Source: a virus. Taken from it: DNA of 64,000 nt. Location: the IMG/VR virus record IMGVR_UViG_3300008117_000011, positions 124,001-188,000 of that record. One strand, given 5' to 3'. Numbering within the stretch: position 1 is the stretch's first letter; the number at the start of each line of letters is the position of its first letter. A model generated the notes under the pieces. The model ran no database searches and was not told the DNA's origin. It saw nothing but the letters and a program-made list of their open reading frames with translations. This document shows, one piece after another, positions 26,387 through 36,100 of this stretch. A program made the position numbers and the translations under genes.

Positions 26387-27772
26387 TTATTTTTTGTTTT
26401 CTGATTCTCGTTGTTGTCTTTTCTCCAACAATTCTTTAACACGTTGTCTTTGTCTTTCTTCTTTCTGTTCCTCAATACCTAGGAATGTTGTTGTTGATTC
26501 AGTATCAATCTCAAGCATAGAATTGTCAAATTTACAATTTTCAAACACCACACCATCATCTCCAATACGAGATTTGGTAATTGCAATTGTGGCTAGTTTT
26601 AATTCTTTCTGCTGTAACGTTTTTGCTACAGAGATAATGACGTGTCCTACCTGTGCTTTTTTAATTGACCCACCCATCTGGTCTGTTGTCACGACTTCTG
26701 ATGATATTGATGCTCTGTTTCCTTGTGTCGCTGTCCATCCTACAATATTCATTTCGTGACACATAGCTTCAAAAGCTCTCATTACCGATCCTTCACTCTT
26801 CCATTCATCCCCCAGGTTTTTGTCCGGTACAACACAATCAATGTAATCCAAAACAATCATATCAATTTTAGTCCCATCTGCAACCATCTTTCTGATTTCA
26901 TTCTTAATCTGTAACATTGTTTTTGTGTCAGATGGTAACTTTTTTAATATTAATTCATTTGGCATTGTTGTTTTTACCTCTCTTACCTTGGTCATTACCT
27001 CATCTTTTCTTTCTGACAATTCGTCAGGATGGATTTTAGTCCAAAGTGTAAAGTGTTTCCTTTGAATGACTTTTGGATTGTCCTCAAAAAATACTTGAAG
27101 TACATTAAATCCTAGGTTAAATGCGTGGTTTGAAATCTTTGTTAGTAATGTTGATTTCCCGACACCGGTTGGGGCAAGTATTACACCTATCTCCCCTTTG
27201 GCAAGACCACCTTTTAGTAGTCGGTCAATACCTGGAATCCCCATTGGGATTGGATGTCTATAATCGTCCTCTAATACCTGCTCTAGGTCAGAAAACACAT
27301 CCATCATACTTGTATCCTTTGAACCAACAAGTAAGGCCTCTCTTACCATCTCTTCAAGGGTGTCGTAATTCTCAAATTCACCACCATCAATGATTTTTTG
27401 AGCTTTTGTCATAACCTTCTGTAATTCTTGTTGTTTACAGAACTTAAGAGCTTTCTCTTGCACAAAATCCGCTCCGTCTATGGATGCATCTTTAATTTTT
27501 TTAATTGTGTCAAAAACTACTTTAAGTGCTGTTTCCTGTTGAATCTCAGATTTTGTGACCTGTTCTAGGGTGTCAAATGAAGGTGTGTGATCATACTTCT
27601 TATAATACTCCCGAATCATCTGGATTATTATTTTAAAGTATTTGTTCTCAAAATAACTACCCTCAATAACGTCAATAATTGAGTGTGAAAAATCTTTGTC
27701 TACAATGATTTGGTTAAGTAATTGAATTTGAAAGTTGTTGCCGAGATATCCAAAATTTTTATTTGTCGCCAT
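26387..27772 (-). CDS. gp41: DnaB-type replicative helicase (gp41-like)
   Basis: This 461-residue protein has an N-terminal helical domain (1-150) that includes YFENKYFKIIIQMIREYYKK, and a RecA-like motor with Walker A APTGVGKST (200-208), Walker B IDMIVLDYIDCV and the late GNRASISSEVVTTDQMGGS segment of DnaB-type helicases. It would unwind DNA ahead of the phage polymerase and recruit primase. Length agrees with T4 gp41 (475). The C-terminus is highly charged (EEQKEERQRQRVKELLEKRQ). A TATTTATC element at 27795-27802 and an AAAGGA purine stretch lie upstream. No primase gene is in the window. Confidence 0.9.
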   Translation of the reverse strand: MATNKNFGYLGNNFQIQLLNQIIVDKDFSHSIIDVIEGSYFENKYFKIIIQMIREYYKKYDHTPSFDTLEQVTKSEIQQETALKVVFDTIKKIKDASIDGADFVQEKALKFCKQQELQKVMTKAQKIIDGGEFENYDTLEEMVREALLVGSKDTSMMDVFSDLEQVLEDDYRHPIPMGIPGIDRLLKGGLAKGEIGVILAPTGVGKSTLLTKISNHAFNLGFNVLQVFFEDNPKVIQRKHFTLWTKIHPDELSERKDEVMTKVREVKTTMPNELILKKLPSDTKTMLQIKNEIRKMVADGTKIDMIVLDYIDCVVPDKNLGDEWKSEGSVMRAFEAMCHEMNIVGWTATQGNRASISSEVVTTDQMGGSIKKAQVGHVIISVAKTLQQKELKLATIAITKSRIGDDGVVFENCKFDNSMLEIDTESTTTFLGIEEQKEERQRQRVKELLEKRQQRESENKK

Positions 27773-27811
27773 AATTTTTTATTCCTTTAGTAAAGATAAA
27801 TACTACGTGGA

Positions 27812-28255
27812 TTAGATAAATTGTGGATAAAAATAATTAAAATTTTTCCCGGAAAAAATGTCAGTAAGTTCTCCAAGTATCCCTTTCAGCTTTGGACGTA
27901 GGTCTACAGTGTATCTGACTTTAGGTGGGTAAGGTTTTGCATCAAATGTTCTATGACAAATTGTCATATTTTCTACTTTAATGTAAAGGTTAAAACTTTC
28001 AGGATTATTCGTAATTGATGTGTTTAGTATCTCCGGATTCTCAGTAATTTCATACTGATTGTCCAACATATAAACAACTGATTTCATTTTCAAATCATAC
28101 TGAAGTTCATTACAAAATCTTTTAATGTAATCATAAAACTCCTCAGATTTGTGAGCTTTGTTATTAAAGCCTTTAACATTAAAAAATCTTTGTACTACAA
28201 TGTTGTCATTACACATTAGTAAAAACTCCACTTTAGTTGCTTCTTGTTCTTTCAT
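27812..28255 (-). CDS. Unrecognised small protein in the replication operon
   Basis: This 147-residue protein starts MKEQEATKVEFLLMCNDNI and ends GKNFNYFYPQFI. It has two Cys and an alternating charged/hydrophobic pattern, with no recognised domain. It overlaps the RNase H gene by 4 nt and precedes the helicase by 39 nt, so it is probably co-made with the replication proteins. A helicase loader or other replication accessory is possible from position alone. Confidence 0.65.
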   Translation of the reverse strand: MKEQEATKVEFLLMCNDNIVVQRFFNVKGFNNKAHKSEEFYDYIKRFCNELQYDLKMKSVVYMLDNQYEITENPEILNTSITNNPESFNLYIKVENMTICHRTFDAKPYPPKVRYTVDLRPKLKGILGELTDIFSGKNFNYFYPQFI

Positions 28256-29277
28256 TTGTTTGTTTTTTTTGACTTGTTTCTAAAATTTGTTTTTTCTTTT
28301 CTTGATAACTTTAAAAATGGTTTTAAAAAATTAACCCAGGCTTCATCCCCTTTGGGTAAAAATTTAAAAAGTCCATCTTCCATCATCATTTTAATTAGGT
28401 TTCTATGTCCCCTTCCGTCTGGATCCAATGACTCTGAGTAGTATAACCTAACTAATTCTCTACCTTCTTCTGAAATTAGTGGGTTTGCAAGGTCCACTAT
28501 TTTTTCATTGATAACAAAGAATTCATCTCCAAATATCCCCTCTTTGGTTTTTCCGCTGAGTAGATTTTTTAAGGCAACATTTTCTTTTTGTTCTTTAAGT
28601 AGTGTCTCAGCCTTTGTTAAAATATCGGTATATTTTAATTCGGTATCAAGTATTTCCGGGAAAAACTTAACAAAAGTTTTTTCTCCTAAATAGAAAATCC
28701 CATCAATATTATCTGACATATCACCAGATACTATTTTAAATGTTTTAACATTATAATGTGGAATTTCAATATCGTACATTTTAATCATATCACCTAGTTT
28801 GTAATACTTTTTTTGTTGTGGTGAATAGATTGTTACTTTTTCTGAAATTAATTGTGTTAAATCCCGGTCAGATGAAAAAATTGTTTTTTCCTCATCCTCC
28901 GAGATTTGACAGTAGTAAGCAATTAAATCGTCAGCTTCAGATTGTTGAACTTCTAATTGTCTAACAAACATTTCCTCAAGATATTCCTTAACTCTTTGTT
29001 TTTGTTTTAGAAATGACTGTTCTTTAAAGTCTTCGTCTGTTTTTTGTTTACGATTTAGTTTGTATTTTGGGTATATAATTCTTCTTTGTGAAGATCCGGT
29101 TTCACTATCCCAACAAACAACAATTTTATTGTAATTGTTTTCTTCTAAAAATCTTCTTAAGGTGTTTAAAAAGTGCCAGATACCTCCAACATGCTCGCCT
29201 TTGTTAAAGAAGTCTCTGACACCAAAAAATCCTATTTTAAGAAGGTTGTTACCATCAACCAGTAAGGTCTTAGTCAT
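28252..29277 (-). CDS. rnh: RNase H / FEN-type 5'-3' exonuclease
   Basis: This 341-residue protein shows the acidic site residues of T4 RNase H and FEN nucleases: LLVDGNNLL (D8), QSEADDLIAYY (E114, D116, D117), FSSDRDLTQL (D137, D139) and SGDMSDNIDGI (D186, D189), followed by the helix-hairpin-helix-like YLGEKTFVKFFPEI. It would remove RNA primers and flaps from the lagging strand. The T4 protein has 305 residues. It overlaps the methyltransferase gene by 8 nt and the following gene by 4 nt, in a coupled run. Confidence 0.9.
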   Translation of the reverse strand: MTKTLLVDGNNLLKIGFFGVRDFFNKGEHVGGIWHFLNTLRRFLEENNYNKIVVCWDSETGSSQRRIIYPKYKLNRKQKTDEDFKEQSFLKQKQRVKEYLEEMFVRQLEVQQSEADDLIAYYCQISEDEEKTIFSSDRDLTQLISEKVTIYSPQQKKYYKLGDMIKMYDIEIPHYNVKTFKIVSGDMSDNIDGIFYLGEKTFVKFFPEILDTELKYTDILTKAETLLKEQKENVALKNLLSGKTKEGIFGDEFFVINEKIVDLANPLISEEGRELVRLYYSESLDPDGRGHRNLIKMMMEDGLFKFLPKGDEAWVNFLKPFLKLSRKEKTNFRNKSKKTNK

Positions 29278-30292
29278 TTAAAATTTCATTTACTGGGTTT
29301 GACAATACCGGTTCTTTTTCTGTTATATAGTCAGTTAAAAACTCACTAAAGATTGCTTTCATAACTGGAATACAAATTGAGTTTCCTGCTAATGCTACGT
29401 GTGCTGTGTTTGAAAGTGAGGTTGTTAACATTTTATCTATATCTTCTTCCTGGACACCCATAAATCTATAACCCTCTCTTGCTGTAATTGTTCTTATTCT
29501 ACCATCTCTTGTCATAATTTGTGGTGAACCACTTGTTGTTAAACAAGGGGAACAGGCTTCAATTGAGTATATTCTTCTAGCTTGATCATATTTAACATCA
29601 TCTCTTCTTGCAACAAGTTTACAAATAGAATTTACTTTAGGTGTGTTAGGTGTTGTTGGACAATTAATATATAATGAAGGGTCAACAGTGTCTTCAATGT
29701 ATGGTTCCATTGGGACTCTAGTTTTTTTATAGTTGTCAACATTTAACATTTTTTGTTTTACAACTTCTCTATCTTCATTAAGTACTGAAATCATAAAAAC
29801 CCTTTCTCTGTTTTGTGGACATCCAAAGTCTGCACCATTTAATAATCTCCAATATGATGTATATCCAAGACCTCGTAAAAAATAGATATGTTTTTTAAAA
29901 TTTTCGTAATGGTTTTTTGATACTAGGTTTTTAACATTTTCCATTAACAAATATTTTGGTCTATTTGCCGACAATAGTCTTTCAACATCAAATAATAATC
30001 CACTTCTTGTACCTTCTTTAATCCCTCTTTGAACACCGGAAATTGAAATGTCTTGACAAGGAAATGAATATGTTAATAAATCACACTCTGGAAAGGTATT
30101 CTCGTCAACCTTTGTAATGTCACCCAAGTTACCATTAAGTGTTGTGTGCAACGCGTCATAACACTCATTTGCTTGTTTAAAATTATCACAATTTGCAATT
30201 ACTTCGTGGTCTACACCAATATATTTAAGTGCAAGTTCTTGAGTTCCGTAACCGGAAAATAGAGATACAACTTTTAATTTATTCTTATTCAT
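29270..30292 (-). CDS. DNA (cytosine-5) methyltransferase
   Basis: This 340-residue enzyme has the C5-MTase motifs in order: I, VVSLFSGYGTQELAL (FSGxG near 12-16); IV, YSFPCQDISISG with the catalytic Cys (C79); VI, LLMENVKNLV (ENV); VIII, CPQNRERVFMISV; and late motifs with VALAGNSICIPVMKAI. The target-recognition region lies at about 185-265. All key residues are present, so it is likely active, protecting phage DNA or altering host DNA; the recognition site cannot be read from sequence. It overlaps both uvsX and rnh by 8 nt, so it is built into the replication operon rather than sitting in a separate cargo region. No partner restriction enzyme is visible nearby. Confidence 0.9.
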   Translation of the reverse strand: MNKNKLKVVSLFSGYGTQELALKYIGVDHEVIANCDNFKQANECYDALHTTLNGNLGDITKVDENTFPECDLLTYSFPCQDISISGVQRGIKEGTRSGLLFDVERLLSANRPKYLLMENVKNLVSKNHYENFKKHIYFLRGLGYTSYWRLLNGADFGCPQNRERVFMISVLNEDREVVKQKMLNVDNYKKTRVPMEPYIEDTVDPSLYINCPTTPNTPKVNSICKLVARRDDVKYDQARRIYSIEACSPCLTTSGSPQIMTRDGRIRTITAREGYRFMGVQEEDIDKMLTTSLSNTAHVALAGNSICIPVMKAIFSEFLTDYITEKEPVLSNPVNEILND

Positions 30293-31289
30293 ATACTTTT
30301 TCTTCTTTTAAATCAAATTCACCATCAGTTCCAATAATAGTTTTCCAATACTCGGCGTGTTCATTTTTGTATTTCTCAATTGATTGTTTTTCTTCTGTCG
30401 CGTCTTTACCCGGTAAAAATCCGTGTGGTGTCACAATAATTTTTCCATCCTCAAATCCAAGTCCATTAATGTGATTTTTCATAACAGATACTTTTGTTCT
30501 TGATGCGAATTTTACAGTTCTCTTATCTTTCGTCGCTGTAATTTTTGTTGTTCCAGCACCTTTTTGATTTCCAAATAAGAATACTAACGATGAGTTTAAC
30601 CAAATTGCTTCACCACCTTTTGCTTTGATTTTTGGTTGACCAAATGGATTATCCGGAAGTTCTACCCAAGGTTGGTTTACAATAATCAAAGTATTTTCAT
30701 ATTTTGATTCAGCTTTTCTTGATCCGGAAATTCTTTGATTAATACCCATACCAATCTTATCTGCAAGAACTGATGCGTTATGTTGTTTACCGCCTTTACC
30801 TTCATATGTCATTTTACAAGGTACTGACCCAACAGAATCCCACATAATACAAAGGGAATAGTCAAGTTCTCCTTTTTCTTGTGCGTCTAACAAATCGTTA
30901 ATATAATCTGTGATTTGTTCTATATAACTAAAGTTATTATTAAAAAGGAAAAAACCATCCCAAGCAAGTTCACCAGTTTCTTCATCAACAACTTCTTCAC
31001 ATTCAAAACCCATAAGTTTTGCGTGATCAAAAGACCATTTCTGTTCAGTAATGATATAAACAGGAAGAATTCCTTTTTTTTGTGCATCAACCGCTGTTTT
31101 AACGAGAGCTGTTGTTTTACCGGTGTCACTATGTCCTAAAAACATATTTAAATGTCCTATTGCCGGACCAGGAAGTCCTACTGCATCCAAAAATGAAGTT
31201 CCTAAATCAAAATACCTTTGTGGTTTATATTTTGCGTCTGAAGAGAATTTTTTCTTAATTGAGCTAAAGTCGTTTTTCTTAATTGCCAT
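30285..31289 (-). CDS. uvsX: UvsX/RecA-type recombinase
   Basis: This 334-residue RecA-like ATPase has Walker A LGHSDTGKTT (51-60), the Walker B region YSLCIMWDSVGSVP, a loop with GKGGKQHNASVLADKIG, and a NTLIIVNQPWVELPDNPFGQ segment typical of phage UvsX proteins. It forms filaments on ssDNA and drives recombination-dependent replication and repair with gp32. It follows gp32 by 41 nt. T4 UvsX has 391 residues; this version has a shorter C-terminus. Confidence 0.9.
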   Translation of the reverse strand: MAIKKNDFSSIKKKFSSDAKYKPQRYFDLGTSFLDAVGLPGPAIGHLNMFLGHSDTGKTTALVKTAVDAQKKGILPVYIITEQKWSFDHAKLMGFECEEVVDEETGELAWDGFFLFNNNFSYIEQITDYINDLLDAQEKGELDYSLCIMWDSVGSVPCKMTYEGKGGKQHNASVLADKIGMGINQRISGSRKAESKYENTLIIVNQPWVELPDNPFGQPKIKAKGGEAIWLNSSLVFLFGNQKGAGTTKITATKDKRTVKFASRTKVSVMKNHINGLGFEDGKIIVTPHGFLPGKDATEEKQSIEKYKNEHAEYWKTIIGTDGEFDLKEEKVYE

Positions 31290-31317
31290 ATTTTCTTTTT
31301 TAAAAAGATAAGAAATT

Positions 31318-31347
31318 ATGGGTATATTGTCTATGCAACATACCCAT
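31318..31347 (-). terminator. Weak hairpin at the end of gp32 (possible attenuator)
   Basis: An 8-bp stem, ATGGGTAT (31318-31325) and ATACCCAT (31340-31347), spans the gp32 stop codon. In the leftward direction it is followed by A/T-rich sequence without an immediate T-run. It may stabilise gp32 mRNA or lower transcription into uvsX, giving more gp32 than the genes downstream. Confidence 0.4.
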
Positions 31348-32149
31348 ATTTATAGTTACCACCAAAAGATTCTTCAGCTTCAGATGAATCACCGTAGACA
31401 TATTTACCAGCGTCAGAATCCCATTTAGGTGTTTCACCTCTGGCGATTGCCTCAAGATATTCTGTTGGTTTTTTAGAGTACACACCTTCCCAAGTAAGTT
31501 CATCATTAATCCATTCTTCCATAATGTCAGAATCTTCGTGAACCGGGGTTGGGTCGTCATACATAACAGTTTGGATTACTGTGTAAAAAGCACCTTTTGG
31601 TGTTTTTGCTTTTGTAAGTTCAAGAATCAAGTCACGACCTTTTTCTCCATCAGCCACATCACCTTTTGCTTTGTAGATAGGAATAATCTTATCAAAGATA
31701 CCCTCTTGTTTGTAGTTGTGTTTAAAACGCCAGAATTTTGGTCCGTCTTGTTCGTTGTCACGATCAATTACTTTTACAATATAAAATTTACGTGCTTTAT
31801 ATTGTTTTGCAAGTTCCTTATCGGAATCTTTACCAGTTGACATAAGTTCTTCATAAACCTCATTCAATGGAGATTTCTCATTGTCATTTTTTCCTGGATC
31901 GTAGAATTTTTGCCACTTACCATCAACTAGGATTTCGTGGAACCACACTTCTTTGAATGGGGAACTTCCGTCTGGTGTAGGAAGGATTCTGATTTTCTTT
32001 TGAGCCTGTTTCTCATTGTCTTTGAGAATTGCAGCAAAATACTTTTTCATTCTTTCTTCTTGAGACATTTTTGAAGTGGAAGAAGAACCACTTTGTTTTG
32101 AGCTTTCATACTGAGCCAAAACTGCATCTAAAACATTGTTTGTCGCCAT
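31331..32149 (-). CDS. gp32: gp32-like single-stranded DNA-binding protein
   Basis: This 272-residue protein has QKKIRILPTPDGSSPFKEVW and KARKFYIVKVIDRDNEQDGP followed by KFWRFKHN, matching the OB-fold core of T4-like gp32. It would coat ssDNA and coordinate replication and recombination. T4 gp32 binds zinc through a Cys3-His cluster, but this protein has no cysteine at all, so that zinc site is absent. The C-terminus ends SSEAEESFGGNYKYGYVA; it is less acidic than in T4. It is the first gene of the replication operon, with a sigma70-like promoter 32-60 nt upstream. Confidence 0.85.
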   Translation of the reverse strand: MATNNVLDAVLAQYESSKQSGSSSTSKMSQEERMKKYFAAILKDNEKQAQKKIRILPTPDGSSPFKEVWFHEILVDGKWQKFYDPGKNDNEKSPLNEVYEELMSTGKDSDKELAKQYKARKFYIVKVIDRDNEQDGPKFWRFKHNYKQEGIFDKIIPIYKAKGDVADGEKGRDLILELTKAKTPKGAFYTVIQTVMYDDPTPVHEDSDIMEEWINDELTWEGVYSKKPTEYLEAIARGETPKWDSDAGKYVYGDSSEAEESFGGNYKYGYVA

Positions 32150-32180
32150 ATATTTGTGTTATTAAAAGTTTACAAGTTAA

Positions 32181-32209
32181 AATATAAAATAAAAAATCGT
32201 CGCAGTCAA
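32181..32209 (-). promoter_or_regulatory. Sigma70-like promoter of the gp32 replication operon
   Basis: In the leftward direction TTGACT (32204-32209) is separated by exactly 17 nt from TATATT (32181-32186). The predicted start lies about 25 nt before the gp32 ATG at 32149. No TATTTATA late-type core is present here, in keeping with earlier expression by unmodified host polymerase. Confidence 0.6.
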
Positions 32210-32214
32210 TAAGT

Positions 32215-32249
32215 CTTAAAAAATTTTGAGAAGGACACGAATGTCCTTC
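32215..32249 (-). terminator. UUCG-loop hairpin terminator after the 223-residue gene
   Basis: A perfect 8-bp stem (GAAGGACA, 32230-32237; TGTCCTTC, 32242-32249) has a TTCG tetraloop on the minus strand and is followed leftward by CTCAAAATTTTTT. It starts 7 nt past the stop of the 223-residue gene and ends just before the gp32 promoter, so it insulates the replication operon from late tail transcription. Confidence 0.8.
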
Positions 32250-32255
32250 CCATAT

Positions 32256-32927
32256 TTACATCATTTCTTCGTCAGTTCCAAAATCATTAAATGTTGTTTT
32301 AATTTCTTCTGGTGAATATTCTTCAACATCATCTGTTGTTAAAACATATTCATTTTTTCCAGATTTTTCCATATCTTCTTGTTTATCCATAAAAAAATCT
32401 GATAGTTTTTGTTTGAATGGTCCAGAATCAAGACTTCTTAACTCAAGTTTTTCTTCTGGAGTTTTTGGTCTGTATTTATCAAACTTAGCTTCAAGATCAT
32501 TGATTTTTGATACTAGTTGGTCCATCTCACCTAATTTTGATTCTAAATTAGAAAGTTGTGAAAATAAATTATTAAAATATTCTTCTTGTTTGTCAGACAT
32601 TGTTTTTTGTGTATCAACAAGGTCTGTAATATCAATTTCTTCTTCACCACCCTCTTCCTCAGTCTCAACTTCTTCAACGTCAGTATCTGCTGCAACATCA
32701 ATTGGTGTTGGTCCTTCCGGTTCGGCCGGAGCTTCTGGTGCTGGTGGCATTCCAGCTTCTACACCTGGTTCTGCTGGTGGTATTTCACCTTCTGGAGCTG
32801 GTGGTAAATCAGCACCTAAATCACCAACTGGAGCTTCACCAGTAGGTGGTACCGGTTGTTCCATAATATAATTGTTGATTTCTTTATATCTTCTAATTTC
32901 TTCAAGTATTTGCTTGTCTATTCCCAT
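32256..32927 (-). CDS. Pro/Glu-rich putative virion or scaffold protein
   Basis: This 223-residue protein starts with a charged amphipathic helix (MGIDKQILEEIRRYKEINNY), then a Pro/Glu/Ala/Gly-rich low-complexity stretch (about 24-75) and an acidic stretch with TDVEEVETEEEGGEEE. A coiled-coil-like segment follows (YFNNLFSQLSNLESKLGEMD), and the C-terminus is acidic. No catalytic motif is seen. The acidic, helical build is what scaffold or core proteins look like, but the gene lies at the end of the tail block, so its role is open. IME-Q near residues 21-24 resembles a T4 prohead-protease site. Confidence 0.6.
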   Translation of the reverse strand: MGIDKQILEEIRRYKEINNYIMEQPVPPTGEAPVGDLGADLPPAPEGEIPPAEPGVEAGMPPAPEAPAEPEGPTPIDVAADTDVEEVETEEEGGEEEIDITDLVDTQKTMSDKQEEYFNNLFSQLSNLESKLGEMDQLVSKINDLEAKFDKYRPKTPEEKLELRSLDSGPFKQKLSDFFMDKQEDMEKSGKNEYVLTTDDVEEYSPEEIKTTFNDFGTDEEMM

Positions 32928-32928
32928 C

Positions 32929-33153
32929 TTATCCGTTTAATAATGTTTTTATACCAGATTTAGTTTCAACCTGAATTTTTTTAAATTGTTTCATTGTATT
33001 ATCAACTCTTTCAATTAGACCATCTTTCATTCTAATTGTATAACAATCTCCAGTATCTAAATCACATACTTGTTTGGTGCCGTCACCATTATCTTTCTCA
33101 CTAACCCTAGTGTTTTTACCAAGATAATTATCTAATATAAGTTTTGTGCTCAT
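32929..33153 (-). CDS. Small unrecognised protein after the hub gene
   Basis: This 74-residue protein starts MSTKLILDNYLGKNTRVSEK and contains QVCDLDTGDCYTIRMKDGLI with two Cys. No family is recognised. It is 1 nt upstream of the 223-residue gene and has a TATTTATA element exactly 13 nt before its ATG, so the pair probably forms a short late transcript. Confidence 0.65.
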   Translation of the reverse strand: MSTKLILDNYLGKNTRVSEKDNGDGTKQVCDLDTGDCYTIRMKDGLIERVDNTMKQFKKIQVETKSGIKTLLNG

Positions 33154-33166
33154 AATTTCTTTTATT

Positions 33167-33174
33167 TATAAATA
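33167..33174 (-). promoter_or_regulatory. Late-promoter-like TATTTATA element
   Basis: The sense core TATTTATA, inside TATTTATAAATA, is followed by 13 nt before the ATG at 33153. It sits in the 39-bp gap after the giant hub gene. Confidence 0.55.
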
Positions 33175-33192
33175 TCATTAAGTTATAAAAAA

Positions 33193-36100
33193 TTATTGAT
33201 AACCCACACTACGTAAGTAATCAATAACATATTTTACTTTATTCTTTATTTTTTCTTTATCATCATCACTTAAGTCAGTATAAATTGTGGTTTCTATGTT
33301 TGATGGCCAAGTTGTAACATAAGCTCTTGATATACTATCTATTACTATATTTTTATCACTAGGATTTTCTCTAATATCTGGTGCTTTGTCTTTATATTTT
33401 GCAATAAAGAAATCAACAAAATTTTCAAAACTACTAAAAGAAACATAAGGAACGTTTATTATACTACCTCTTGATACGCAATAATAATTTGGTTTAAAAT
33501 ATGTATTTGCAGCACCCCCATAAGGATTAATATCCAATCTTACTGCGGCATAGTTATTATCGTAAGAAACAAATTTTTGACCTTTACCAGTTTCAATATA
33601 CATTGTTGACATTATGAAGTCTAATAACTTACCTTTGTTTGTAACACTCATTGATGTTGTTTGATTAATTCTAGTTGCAATAATTTGTGTTGCTTTATCA
33701 AAAGTTATTGTTGTTTCCTGTGGTGTTTGGTTTGTATATTGTGTAAATGATGTGTTTAATTTTTCTTGACAAGCTTGGTTTGCAGTAAGAACGGCTTGTG
33801 TTGTATTAATTTTATTAATAACATCAGATTTTAAGGCAAGTATTGTATTCGTGTCATTTATTACTTTTTCTTTTTCTTCAACTCTTTCTTTTAATGTTGT
33901 TAATATTTGTGTTGTTAAAGATTGTAATAATGTCTCAACAGCTGGAATGCTATAAAAAGGTTGTCTTTGACCTTCAATATAGGTATCAAAACCATTCCTA
34001 CTTATTCTATGTTTAACACTTGTTATCATATATGGGCCACTAAATAATGGAACATTTCTTAAATGGAAATACATCATAGGTTGGATAAGTGCGTTACCCA
34101 TCATATCAATTGAACATCTATAACTTCTGTTCCTATATACATTATATAATGAGACACTCTGTGTTGCTCCCCCTCTATTCCTATATTGATTAGCCATTTG
34201 AGTTAATAATTGTTCAGATTCGGCGGTTGGAAGTCCGGGATCTTGTGCAATGTCAAGTTGTTTAAATACTTGTTGGTTTTGAGGACCAAAATCAACTGTG
34301 AATCCAACAACTTTATTTGACTTATCCCAATTTGTTTTGTCTGTTTGATTTTCAAGAAGTGGATTTTCTGTTGCCCTTCTTAAATCAAAAGCATCGTCTC
34401 TATATCTATAATCAACATTTTCGTTCATTGCCAAATGTTGACTTGGGGCATAGGCGTATATTGAGACATACTTTGTTCTTGTATCTCTATAATCAACATT
34501 TAAAAATGTACCAAATAAACTATTTGCAAACTCAGTTGTTCCCTCCGGTTTTGGTGTTGGTGTTTTACTAGCATCTTGGACATTGTAGAAGTTAGCGTAA
34601 GCCGGCATTATAAAAGATTTAAATCTATTATCTACAAATATTTGTTCTATAACGCCCAGCATTCTATTGTTATAGTTCATAGATGATATCATATTTTGAA
34701 CTTTGAAAATATCAACAAATATTCTGTTTCCAACATCTCTACTTGCTCTATCTAATATTAATATATCCTCAAATAATGTTCTTGATTTTAAATCTGCACC
34801 AGAAATCCATTTATCATTAATTGATTTAAATGAGTCCCACATTTCATATCTTGTGACATCCCCATTATATTCTTTAAATTTAACACCCTCTGATTCCGCT
34901 GTAATTGTAATATTTGGTAATTTAGCTCTTGTCGTTGTAAGTGTTGAGTCAAGGATTATATTCAAATATGTTTCACCATTATTCAAATATGTTGTCATTA
35001 AATCCAAAAACTTACTTTGGTTCATTGTTGAGTCTTTTAACTTTTCTTTTGCGTATATTTTTATAATTGGTGATAAATTCTTAATGTTGTTTACACTAAA
35101 CTCAATATTAAAATCAACAAAAAAGTCTGTGATGTACGAACCATTATTGGTATAGACTAATCCTGTTATGTCTGAAAAACCAACATAGGTTTCTAGCGCT
35201 TTCCATTGATCTGGATATGCTGTTTTAGATTGTATTAATGTAACAGACCCACCATTTGTTGGTAGTGCGTTTGGTGTTTTTTGTTGATATCCTTCCCAAG
35301 TATATTTGTCAATGACTGGTAGATTTGAGAAACTATAAAAAGTTCTTCTGTCAAAATTTGATGGGTTACCATTTTTAAATACAACACTATAACCCATAAA
35401 CAAATCAAGGGTATTTTGTATTTTTGTTTTTTGATTATCTTTAAGTTTATCAATAAGTGCTGTTCCGGTAAGTCCGTCAACTTTTTCAATTTTAAACATT
35501 TCCCTCATTAATCCTTGGAAATTCTCATAGGTTAACTCAGTATTTTCGTCTGGATTTTTTGGTGAAAGATTACTTTCAAAGTTTGAGGCGTTTGAACTAA
35601 ATAATAAAAATTGTTCTTCAAACTTATCTAAAATATCCTTTGAGAAAGTAGTAAATAACTCACTTATATTAGTATATTCATTTGTCCCAAATAATCCAAA
35701 GTTTTGTTGTGTTTCACTATCCGAAAATACATCTCTTATGTATTGATCAGGATTTGGTTTAATTAATTTACTAACATCAAAATAACCATAATTTGGTGCT
35801 TGCCAGAATAATCTAACAGAACCATTATGAACCGCCGGATTATTAGGTACCGATAGTATTTTAGTATTTGTTAATGAAAAGCACTCACTTGAAGTTTGAT
35901 TGACATTGGACCCAAGCGAAGGCATCAAATAAATTGATTGATTATCTTGACTTAAAACATAACAATTCCAAGGTGTTACGTTAATAGCTGTAGTTGGGTT
36001 TGTAATATCGTAACCAAATGGTGCATTTATCACTGTTGGTGGTGATATTAACATTTTAAAGTTGGTGTTAATTGCATTTTGTATATTTTGGTTTGAAAAA

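Noticed and set aside
26220-26759. Open frame of 179 codons on the plus strand crossing two genes
   Set aside because: It is antisense to nrdJ and the helicase, both with clear catalytic motifs.
27773-27811. A separate promoter for the helicase (TATTTATC at 27795)
   Set aside because: The spacing of 22 nt fits neither distance class and the gene lies within the coupled operon; left as a note only.
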